Shown here: positions 55,542 through 64,000 of the stretch, piece by piece
How the letters are laid out: the number at the start of each line of letters is the position of its first letter
How positions within the stretch are numbered: the first letter of the stretch is position 1
Source: Candidatus Gracilibacteria bacterium GN02-872
GTDB lineage: Bacteria > Patescibacteriota > Gracilibacteria > BD1-5 > UBA6164
Direction: 5' to 3'
Assembly (NCBI GenBank): GCA_003260325.1
Contig: MOLU01000004.1
Span: 1-64,000, forward strand
DNA: 64,000 bases
The notes under the pieces: model-generated
What the model saw: the letters and a program-made list of their open reading frames with translations, nothing else
Database searches by the model: none
Told to the model about the DNA's origin: nothing
Position numbers and translations under genes: made by a program

Positions 55542-57165
55542 ATATACTTAAAGCTTTTTCTAATTGATTATCTATTTTTTTCTCTTTAAGTAAAGTTTCA
55601 TCAAGCTCTATTTCCACATCAGGAGTAATTCAAACTCAATCTATTCAAGTTTTTGATCTTCAAGTGAACCACTTTGCTGTTGTATACTTGAAACTTGAGC
55701 CATCAGAAAATTCTTTTATTGCTTGTACTGAACCTTTTCAATAAGATTTTGTTCAAATGACTTTTATTTTTGGAAAATAATCTTTCATTGTTCAGATTAC
55801 TATCTCTGAAGCTGATGCTGTAGAACCATTTTGTAAAAATACAAGTTCGTAGTCATCTAAACTAACTATACTTCATCATTTTGATAAGTAATTTCACTCA
55901 CTTTTTGGATACTTTACAACAGTTACAGGTTTTCATTTTGGTACGAATAAGCTTAAAATTTCAACAGCTTCATTTAGATATCAACCTCAATTATCTCTTA
56001 AATCAATGATTATTTTTTTGATTCAGATTTTTTGTTTTAGCTCATTTAACGCATCTATAAATTCTTTAGCAACATTTTCATTAAATCAATTTATTTTTAT
56101 AATAAATGAGTTTCAATTAAATTCTGTTTTTATACTTTTTAAATGAACCATTTCTCTTTTTATTTTAAATTCAAGAATTTCAGATCATCTTTTGATTTTT
56201 AAATTTACTTCTGTTCAAGCTTTTCCTTTTATCCAACTTATTATTTCTAGTTGAGAATGTTCTTTTGTGATTTCTTTTCAATCTACAGCTATAACTTCAT
56301 CTCATCATTTTATTCATGCTTTTTCAGCAGGAGAATCAGGAATAGGAGCACTAATTACAAATTTTCCTGGTTCAGGCATCTCTACATAAGTTCAAATTCA
56401 TTCAAAATCTCAAGATAAACTTGAAAGGAAATCTTTGCTTTCAGTTGGAGGAAAATAAATAGTATGTTTATCATTAGTTGCTTTTGTTAATCATTCTATT
56501 GCTCAATAAATCAATTTATTTTTGTCTAATTTTTCTTTGTCAAAGTGTTCATTTATAATTGTTTCATAAACTTCTCAAAATACTTCATTTGTTCAAGTAT
56601 TCATTTCAATAGCTCTTTCATATAGTTCTTTATTTTTCAGTACTATATAGCTTTCTTCAATTATTTCCAAATCATAATAATCTATTTTTTTGGTTGATCA
56701 ACTTTCTTTTCTTTCTTGAGAATATCATGTTCAAAGGATTCTATAAGCTAATTCATAAAAAGCAGCAGAATTCAAATGAGTTGTTTCAGCTTTTGATAGA
56801 TTTGTTTTTAAATTTGCTATTTTATTATTGTAAACCAATATTTTTAAAGATTTTTCAAATTCACTACCTGGTTCAATTCAAGTAAAATTTAGAGAAATGT
56901 ATTTATAACTTTCTGGAGTTTTTTCTTCAAAAAATTTAGAGAAATACTCAAAAACAGTTACTAAACTAATGTTTTCAATTTTTTTATTTCACTTTGTAAT
57001 TTGGTCTGTAATTGATTCTTTTTTTTGTTTTTCGTTTGTTGTAGTTTTTATTTTTATTTCATTTTGTTGTTCCGTTCAAGTTTGTATTTCTATTTGTACT
57101 GCATTTACAGTCCAGAAACTAGAAAACAAAACTAAAGTAAAAATTATTTTTAAAAAATTATTCAT
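55540..57165 (-). CDS. S41-family carboxyl-terminal processing protease (CtpA-like), PDZ domain
   Basis: CtpA-type proteases cut exported proteins near their C-termini. The 541-residue protein has a signal sequence (about residues 1-24) and a helical region. A PDZ domain follows (about 285-365, with SPAEKAGIKGGDEVIAVDG), then the S41 core: IIDLRDNGGGYLNEAVEI, the nucleophile in NGSTASASEIVIG and the general base in GTKSYGKGSVQAI. The end includes TGRSKTGIDGVGITPDVEIE. The catalytic Ser-Lys pair is intact. Confidence 0.94.
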
Positions 57166-57279
57166 AAGATTTTATTTAGTTAAAATTTAATATTTTATTA
57201 TTTTATTTATTTTTTTCAAAAAATGAAGTTTAAATTTTATTATAACTTGATTATTTTCAAAAAAATATTTTAAGTAAAT

Positions 57280-57522
57280 TTATTTTTTGAAATCAAAAAT
57301 CAGATCTAATCATCAAAAAGGATAAATAACACCAAAAAATAAAAGAGCACATCATATAAGTATTATCACAAAATATGTACTTCATCTTCAAAGCCGAGTC
57401 TCAGCCCAAACAAAATCTCAAGTTACATTTTTTATTTGTCTTCTAAATTTTAGAATCAGCACACCTGCCATAAAAATCACTATTCACATAAATATGTTTC
57501 AAAGTACATCCCAAAATCCCAT
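57280..57522 (-). CDS. Small two-helix membrane protein
   Basis: The 80-residue product has two hydrophobic helices (GNIFMGIVIFMAGVLILKF and YFVIILIGCALLFFGVIYPF) flanking a short soluble loop with GDFVWAETRLGRG. The positive residues after helix 1 suggest a cytosolic loop. No family is recognised. Its ATG lies 9 bases after the stop of the next gene upstream (57532), so the two form a pair. Confidence 0.78.
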
Positions 57523-57531
57523 AAAATTTAA

Positions 57532-57855
57532 TTAGTAATTATTATATTGTGTATTTTCACTATTTTTGTTCCTTAGTTTATCAATTTTTTCTTTTATAAA
57601 ATTTGTAGTTTTTTCTTTTTTATCTTTCACAAATTCAACAGTTGCATCTTTTTTATTATTTATAGTCTCAATTATAGAATTTTTAACTCAAGTTATTATT
57701 TGATTTATTCAGAAAAAATACATATAAACAGCAATTAAAAGCAAAGTTATTCTTATAAAATATTTTATAAACAATTTCCTTTTTCTTTCTTTTTCATCTC
57801 TTTTTAATTTTTTGTAGATGAAATCTATTTTTTCTTCTAAGCTTATATTTTCCAT
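57532..57855 (-). CDS. Small single-pass membrane protein with coiled-coil tail
   Basis: The 107-residue product has a charged N-terminal helix (SLEEKIDFIYKKLKRDEKERKRKLF), one membrane helix (about residues 33-50, ITLLLIAVYMYFFGINQII) and a Lys/Glu-rich C-terminal coiled-coil segment ending NTQYNNY. It is not recognised. It overlaps no gene but lies 5 bases after the DNA polymerase stop on the same strand, and is followed by a second small membrane protein, so three genes form a run. Confidence 0.78.
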
Positions 57856-57860
57856 AAAAT

Positions 57861-59321
57861 TTATTTAGTTTCTCTCCAATTTAGTCAAATTGAAGCGTCT
57901 GCTCTGAGAATAATTTCAGAGTTTTCTAAAATATTTTCCATTATATTTTTTATATTTTTTTCTATAAATTCTTCTTCTCAAGGAAAAACATCAAAAACTA
58001 GCTCATCATGTACTTGCATAATCATTTTTGAATTTAAATTATTTTTCTCTAAGAAATCAAGAGATTTTATCATTGCGAGCTTGATTATATCAGCACTTGT
58101 TCATTGAATTGGCATATTTATAGCTTCACGTTCTGCTGCTTGTTTGATAATCCTGTTTTTATCATTTATTCAATTTATAAATCTTTTTCTTCAAAAAATA
58201 GTTTCTACAAAAAGATTTTTTTCACAATTTTTTATTGTTTCATCTAAGAATTCTTTTACTTTTGGGTAAGAATAAAAAAATTTCTCAATATAATCTTTAC
58301 TTTCTTTTACAGAAGTTCAAATCATCTTTGATAATCAAAACGCACTAATTCCATAAATTACTCAAAAATTTACTGATTTTGCTATTTTTCTTTTTGAGCT
58401 TGAAATAGTCTCGTTTGGAAATAGAAACTGTGCAGTTTTATGATGTATATCCTCTCACTTTTTAAATGCGTTCAATAAATTTTCATCTTTTGACAAAATT
58501 GCTAAAATTCTGACTTCAACTTGGGAATAATCAACTGATAATATTTTTCATCAATCAAATCTAGAAATAAAAGCTGCTCTTATTTCTCATGCAATTCCCT
58601 CTCCAGTTGGAATATTTTGCAAATTTGGGTTTGTACTAGAAAGTCTTCAGGTCGTTGTAACTGTTTGATTATAACTTGTATGAACAAAATCATTTTCTGA
58701 TAAAATACTTATAATTCAATCAATATAAGTTGATAAAAGCTTAGAATAGTGTCTATAATCAACAATTAGCTGTGCAATTGGATAATTGTGGGCTAGGTCT
58801 CACAAAACTTCAGCTGAAACAGAAAATCAAGTTTTTGTCTTTTTTCCGCTTGGTAATCACAATTTTAAAAATAATATTTCTCAAACTTTTTTGGGAGAAT
58901 TTATGTTAAATTCTTCTCAAGCTTGTAAATAAATCTTTTTTTCAAGATTAAAAATCTCATTTTGTAAAATAGTTCAAATCTCTTTTAAACGATTTCTATC
59001 AATTTTTACTCAATTTAATTCAATATTTTTCAAAACTTCAATTAAAGGAATTTCTATTTTTTGTAAAACTTGATTTTGCGTTATGGAATCTTTCTTTTGC
59101 TTCTCAAATAATTTATTTGTTATGTAAACATCTTCTCCAGAATAAATTGAAGCTAAAGGTAAATCTACATCTTTGAAATTTTTATTTCATTTATCTGTTA
59201 CATAATCATAACTAATCATAACATAATTGAATTCTTTTGAAGAAAGTTTATCAAGTCAAATTCATTTTGTTCAGGGATTTTTTATGTATTCTCAGAGTAA
59301 AGTATCATAAAATTTTGCCAT
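57861..59321 (-). CDS. polA: Family A DNA polymerase, polymerase domain only
   Basis: The 486-residue protein carries the full Pol I polymerase domain: NTTTGRLSSTNPNLQNIPTG-like thumb/palm segment, motif A LSVDYSQVEVRILA, motif B KRKIAKSVNFGVIYGISAFG, and motif C IMQVHDELVFD, ending LNWRETK. It has no 5' nuclease and only a short N-terminal remnant (about 90 residues) in place of the 3'-5' exonuclease, well below the usual 850-930 residues. An in-frame TAA 18 bases before the ATG confirms that the frame does not extend upstream. It probably fills gaps and replaces primers with help from separate nucleases. Confidence 0.93.
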
Positions 59322-59343
59322 TTGTGAAATATTTTTTTAAAAT

Positions 59344-59376
59344 AAAAACTCATACTTTTATAAGTATAAGCTTTTT
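59344..59376 (-). terminator. Terminator of ndk
   Basis: ATACTT pairs with AAGTAT around a 4-base loop, extended by CT/AG with mismatches, then a T-run on either strand. Confidence 0.6.
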
Positions 59377-59394
59377 TTTTGATTTGTAAAATTT

Positions 59395-59838
59395 TTATAA
59401 TACTTCATCAATTAGTCTTTTGTATTCAAAAATTCCTTCACCTTTAAAAAATCTATTTAATTCTTTTTCTGCATTTTCTGGTGAATCTGATGCATGAATT
59501 ATATTTGCATCAATAGTCATACCAAAATCTCATCTGATTGATCCTGGTAAAGCTTCAGCTGGATTTGTTGCTCAAGTTAGAGTTCTAACTACAGAAACTG
59601 CATTTGCTCATTTTGCTGCAATTGCAACAATAGGACATCTTTTCATATAAGATACTATTTTTGGAAAAAATGGCTTATCAGTAAGGAAATCATAGTGTTC
59701 ATTTATAATTGCGTCATCTAATTGCATCATTTTTAATCCAGCAATTTGAAGTCATTTTGCTTCAAGTCTAGCAATAACTTGACCAATAAGTCCTCTTTCG
59801 ATAGTATCTGGTTTTAGAAGTATAAGTGTAGTTTGCAT
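59395..59838 (-). CDS. ndk: Nucleoside diphosphate kinase
   Basis: NDK balances nucleoside triphosphates by phosphate transfer through a His. The 147-residue protein starts QTTLILLKPDTIERGLIGQ, has a central VSVVRTLTGATNPAEALPGS-type segment and RGDFG, and the active His in NIIHASDSPENAEKE (about residue 117). Length is normal. Confidence 0.96.
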
Positions 59839-59905
59839 AAAAAAATCTTTATAATATAAATTTTGTGATTTAATTATAAAGACTTTTTCTAGAATTGCAA
59901 AATTT

Positions 59906-60676
59906 TTATGCATATTTTTCTTCTGCTCTAAAAACGTGATTTCAAATTATTATTTTTTCATTGTGAGCCAATGTTCTGGCTCTTTTTTGCCAATTTCCTC
60001 TTTTTTTCTCTGCTTTAAGGTTTTGGAAATAAGTTGCATTTCAAATTGGATTTCAAAACTCTCAATTTAGGATTTTTTTTGCAAATAATATTTGATTAGG
60101 CTTAAGGTTTCTTTTCATTTTTGCAAGCCTTCAATCACTAACAGGACTAAATTGATTTTTTTCAAACAAAACACTTTGCATACTTTTTCACCAAAACTTC
60201 ATTCTATTTAAAATAACATTTCAAACTGCTATCATTCAGCGTTCCCCTTCTCATCAAGCTTCTGCATAAATCATTGCAGTAAAATTTTCTAAATCTTTTT
60301 TTGATAATTCTATTGATTTAAAAGTTTCGGTGTTATTTTTTTTATATAAATTATTGTAATATTCTGAACTATTTTCTCAGTTAAAATTTTCAGAATTATT
60401 TGTCCAATTTAAATTATTTTTTGAATCATTATTAGAATAATAATCTTTGTTCTTATAATTATATTTTAGCTCTTGCCAGTCTTTTCTAGTTTCAGATTTT
60501 ATTTTTTTTCTTCAATAATTTCTTATTTCTCTTGATTCTATTTTTTTTCTTCTTATTTCTCTTGATTTTTCACTAAATTTTCTTCTTGCTTCTATTTGTT
60601 TTCTTGTATTAGGAGCTTTTTTAGGTTTACTTTTTTGTTTTAGTCTTTCCGTTGAATGTAATTTTTCTATAGCCAT
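59906..60676 (-). CDS. Cell wall hydrolase, SleB/CwlJ type
   Basis: SleB-type enzymes cut peptidoglycan glycan strands. The 256-residue protein has a very basic N-terminal third (Lys/Arg-rich repeats such as KSREIRRKKIESREIR) with no clear signal peptide. The catalytic domain is FTAMIYAEAGGEGERGMIAVGNVILNRM, with the candidate acid Glu in AEAGGEGE, then NQFSPVSDGRL and a final WQKRARTLAHNEKI. The basic segment could bind nucleic acid or the wall. Its upstream neighbour, 32 bases away on the same strand, is another candidate wall-active protein. Confidence 0.82.
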
Positions 60677-60708
60677 ATTTTATTTTTTAAAAGATAAATT
60701 TCCTTTTC

Positions 60709-61419
60709 TTAAGCTACTGCGTGTCATCACCAAATTTTTCTTCATTTTCAAACCATCATTGAAATATATTGGTCTGCAGGAATAGGATTAGTATTTCATT
60801 TGTTATAATATGGATCCAATACAAACCAATCTCAATCTATTTTTACTCAAACAGATCTGTGTCAATATCTTCTATTTTTTGGGCTTGCATCACAATATAA
60901 ATCAAATACTGTAGCATTTGGATCGGTTGGAGGGAATTGCTCTGGATTTTTTCAATAAGAATTAAATGAATCCCTTGCACTTTCTCATTGAACTGGATTT
61001 TTTATTCATAATCTCTCTAAATTTTTTCTCGCTGTTCTTGAACAATAAGTTATTTTTCATATTTTTTCAGCTGGACAAGATTTTATTGGAGCTTTGAATC
61101 ATTTTTCTTCGTCTATTTTTTGCTCTTTAAATAAATAATCTATCATTGAATCCATTTTTTCTTGAGTTCATTTTCACATTATTTCATCATAAAGTTTTGT
61201 AAGTTCTTGTCTTGTTTCAAAATTTATTTTATTTGCTTCAATTTCAGCTTTTTCATTTGCTCAATTATAATCATCTTGTATTTCTTGAGAAGCATTATTT
61301 GTTCAGAAATCTAGTATTTTATCATCTTCAAATGTAAAAATATCTTCTTTCTCTTTATTTTTTAAGAAATCCGTTTTTTCTCTCAAATAAATGTTCTCAT
61401 TTTTGTCTTCAAAAGGCAT
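60709..61419 (-). CDS. Hypothetical protein with Cys-His pattern, possible peptidase/amidase
   Basis: The 236-residue protein is unrecognised. Its first 100 residues are acidic and helical. The last 120 contain KSCPAEKIGKITYCSRTARKN, then RRYGHRSVGVKIDGDWFVLDPYYN and a C-terminal GGHAVA. The spacing of Cys, His and Asp resembles NlpC/P60 or CHAP-like cysteine peptidases, but the match is not strong. No signal peptide is visible. It is next to the SleB-type hydrolase, which favours a wall-related role. Confidence 0.72.
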
Positions 61420-61590
61420 AATTTAAGTTTTTAATTATTATTTTCCTTATAATATCACATTTCAAAAAAATATGCAAAAATTGGGTAATTATTTTCTTAA
61501 AAATTTGATTTTTTTTGAAAAAGTATAAAATATCTTAGCTATTTTAAATTTTGAGCTTGCAACTCATTTTTAGATTTTTATAAAATTTTT

Positions 61591-62961
61591 ATGACAAAAA
61601 AATTAGAATTACTTATGCCTGCGTGAAGTTTTGAGAAAATGAAATTTGCCTTTGCTTATTGAGCAGATGCAGTTTATGTTTGAGCACCGATGTTTTCACT
61701 GAGAGCAAGAACAAATTCATTTACTATGGAACAATTAGCTGAAGCTGTTGAATACGCACACTCAAGATGAAAAAAGATTTATTTTACTGCAAATATTTAT
61801 GCTCACAATTTAAAAATAAAAATGTTTATGGCTCACTTTAAAAAAATGTATGAAATGTGACCTGATGCATTTATTATGTCTGATCCTGGGCTTATTTATC
61901 TAGTTAGAAAAGATTTTCCAGATGCAGTTATTCATTTATCAGTTCAAGCAAATAATACAAACTGGGCTCAAGCTAAGTTTTGGCAAGAAATAGGAATTAA
62001 AAGAATTATTTTGAGTAGAGAAATTTCTATAAGAGAAATGAAAGAGATTCATGAACAAGTTCCTGAAATGGAATTAGAGGCTTTTGTTCATGGTGCTATT
62101 TGTATGGCTTATAGTTGAAGATGTTTGATTTCAAATTACTTGAGTAATAGAGATCCAAATCAATGAACTTGTTCACACTCTTGTCGTTGGGAATACAAAG
62201 TTTTTAAAGATGATAGAACAGAAGCTGAATTAGAAATGGTTACTTGAAGACCTGAAGATTATCAAGAGTTAACTTGAAATTTTTATTTAGAAGAAAAAGA
62301 GAGACCAGGAGAAATTTATGATTATGATGAGGATGAATATGGAACTTATTTAATGAATAGTCGTGATTTGATGGCTATTTCTTATATAAAAGAGCTGGCT
62401 GATGCTTGAATAATTAGTTTTAAAGTTGAATGAAGAAATAAAACTGTAAATTATATTGCATCTGTTTGACTTGCTTATAGAGAAGCTGTTGATGCAGTTG
62501 AAGCTTGAAAGGATTATGATGCTGAAAAATTAGCTGAAGAATTATTTTGTATTGCAAATAGAGGTTATATTCCTGGATTTTTAGTTTGAAATCCTAACAG
62601 TAATGCACAATTTTATGAAAGAAATGAAAGTTTTGGGACAAAAGCATTTTTGTGAATTTTGAGAGATTATGATGAAGAGCATAAGCTTGTTAGAGTTGAA
62701 GTAAAAAATAAATTTAATCTTTGAGATAAAATAGAAATAGTTTCTCCAAGCTGAATAAAAGAGGCAAAAGTTGAAAAAATATTTAAAACTACGCTAAATC
62801 ACTGAACAAAAAAGGCAGGAACAACTTTTACAGATTATGAATACAAATTTGATGAAAAATTAGCTACACCTGTAGATGTTGCTCACGGATGAGGTTATGA
62901 AGTTTGGATAAATATGGCTCAAAAACCTGAAGATTTTAGTTTAATCAGAAAAGAAATATAA
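61591..62961 (+). CDS. U32-family peptidase-like protein (TrhP/YegQ type)
   Basis: Members of this family are collagenase-like or help hydroxylate tRNA wobble uridine. The 456-residue protein starts LELLMPAGSFEKMKFAFAYGADAVYVG. It has the U32 signature LEAFVHGAICMAYSGRCLISNYL, and GTCSHSCRWEYKV with paired cysteines (about residues 171-200) able to bind an iron-sulfur cluster. It also has FKVEGRNKTVNYIASVGLAYREA. The C-terminal domain (YEVWINMAQKPEDFSLIR) fits the TrhP branch. It is divergent from the preceding gene and closed by a perfect palindrome terminator. Confidence 0.92.
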
Positions 62962-62990
62962 AAAAAGAATGATTTAAATCATTCTTTTTT
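62961..62990. terminator. Bidirectional terminator
   Basis: A perfect 30-base palindrome centred on AAAGAATGATTT/AAATCATTCTTT, with A and T runs at both ends, separates the U32 gene from ftsK. Confidence 0.88.
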
Positions 62991-64000
62991 TAATCTAAAT
63001 AAACTTCTCTAGGTTTACTTCAGTTACTTGGTCAAACTATTCATAAGTTTTCTAAAATATCTAAAACTTTTGCAGCTCTAGCATAACCAAGTCAAAGTCT
63101 TCTTTGTAAAAGTGAAGTTGATCATTTTCTTGTTTCTCTCAAAATAGCAATTGCTTTTTCTATTATTTCCGGGTCTTCATCTTGTTCTCAATCATATTTT
63201 TCCATTATTGATCATTCAAATTTAGATTTTCATTCAGATATTTCTAAATTTTGAAGATTTTGTAACATATCTGGATCAATTGTCAATTTTAATTGATTTA
63301 CGATTGCTTCTATTTCATCAGTTTCAACAAAAACTCATTGAACTCTTTCGGCTTCAACTGTTCAAGTTGGATAGTAAAGCATATCTCACCTTCAAAGTAA
63401 GTCTTCTGCTCAAGCTGAGTCTAAAATAGTTCTACTATCAACTTGAGATGCAACTGTAAAGGCTATTCTGCTAGGAATATTTGCTTTTATAAGTCAAGTT
63501 AAAACATTTACAGATGGTCTTTGTGTAGCTACAATTAAATGCATTCCTACTGCTCTTCACATTTGAGCAATACGTGCAATAGAAGTCTCAATTTCTTTTT
63601 TATCTCAACTCATCATCAAATCAGCAAGTTCATCTATTATGATTATTATATAGCTAAATTTTTCTTCTTCAGTTACCTTTTTATTGTATTCTATTAAGTT
63701 TTTTGCATTTATTTTTGAAGCAATATCATATCTTCTAAGCATTTCTGCAACTGACCGTTTTAAAATATTTAAGGCTTTATCTGCAGTTGTTGCTACAGGA
63801 GTCAAAAGATGAGGGATTCAATTATAAATAGATAATTCTACTCTTTTTGGATCAATCATCAGAAATTTTAAATCAGTAGGAGAAAATTTATAAAGCATAG
63901 AAATAATGAATCAATTTACTCAAACTGATTTTCAAGAAGCTGTTTGTCAAGCTACAAGTAGATGAGGCATTTTTGTTAAATCTCAAACAATTGTATTTCA
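62990..64000 (-). CDS. ftsK: FtsK/SpoIIIE-type DNA translocase, 5' end outside window
   Basis: FtsK pumps chromosomal DNA through the division septum. The 337 codons present carry the motor: Walker A AGQTASGKSVGVNGFI near the right edge, [14 protein letters not shown], the Walker B strand [14 protein letters not shown] and [24 protein letters not shown]. The C-terminal winged-helix gamma domain includes [20 protein letters not shown], which reads KOPS-like DNA signals. The N-terminal membrane part lies beyond position 64000. Confidence 0.95.

Noticed and set aside
1..64000. Widespread pseudogenes with premature TGA stops
   Set aside because: The frames remain intact across hundreds of codons with all motifs in place, and TGA sits at conserved glycines, so recoding explains the data far better.
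1..64000. CRISPR array, insertion sequence or prophage
   Set aside because: I saw no regularly spaced repeats, transposase or integrase motifs, or structural phage genes. The glycine-zipper proteins alone are not enough to call a phage.

Overview
The window is an AT-rich bacterial sequence that can only be read if UGA is a glycine codon. Read with the standard code, almost every gene breaks into short fragments. With UGA = Gly, long intact proteins appear whose catalytic glycines are UGA, for example the FtsH Walker A at 47213-47236. Every gene end I traced is TAA or TAG, never TGA. This is the code (table 25) known from Candidatus Absconditabacteria (SR1) and Gracilibacteria (BD1-5/GN02), so the window is most likely a chromosomal piece from one of these small, host-dependent CPR bacteria. 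I cannot tell the two lineages apart from this sequence alone.

Layout. 1-3.7 kb: cell-wall genes (PBP1A, LytR-CpsA-Psr) and the nucleoid protein YbaB. 3.8-7.4 kb: an acidic coiled-coil protein, a beta-CASP nuclease and a HAD protein. 7.4-12.0 kb: an ileS operon preceded by a T-box leader whose short first hairpin carries the Ile codon AUC. 12.0-16.1 kb: NUDIX, HAD and CAP genes, one foreign-looking gene that uses GGN glycine codons and a strong Shine-Dalgarno site, and Elp3. 16.2-24.0 kb: a hydrolase pair built on a duplicated domain, then a TetR - adaptor - RND efflux operon with a palindromic operator. 24.1-29.6 kb: pyruvate kinase, a DHH phosphoesterase, an unidentified structured RNA of about 416 nt with its own promoter and tandem terminators, and ligA. 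29.7-40.9 kb: five consecutive genes, four of them very large, encoding membrane proteins I do not recognise. 41-50.5 kb: HAD, pth, tRNA-Arg, ruvC, a pilin, pilT, DHFR, thyA, ftsH, a DedA protein and murD. 50.5-64 kb: a UvrD-RecB fusion, exported transglutaminase-like and S41 proteases, a minimal family A DNA polymerase, ndk, two likely wall-lytic proteins, a U32 protease and the end of ftsK.

Together the genes cover wall synthesis and turnover, type IV pili, DNA repair and segregation, and nucleotide and tRNA metabolism. Added to these is an accessory set (the 29.7-40.9 kb cluster, the efflux operon and secreted enzymes) that could serve contact with a host cell; that last point is inference. 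Genes are tightly packed, mostly without Shine-Dalgarno sites, and strong hairpins end most transcription units.
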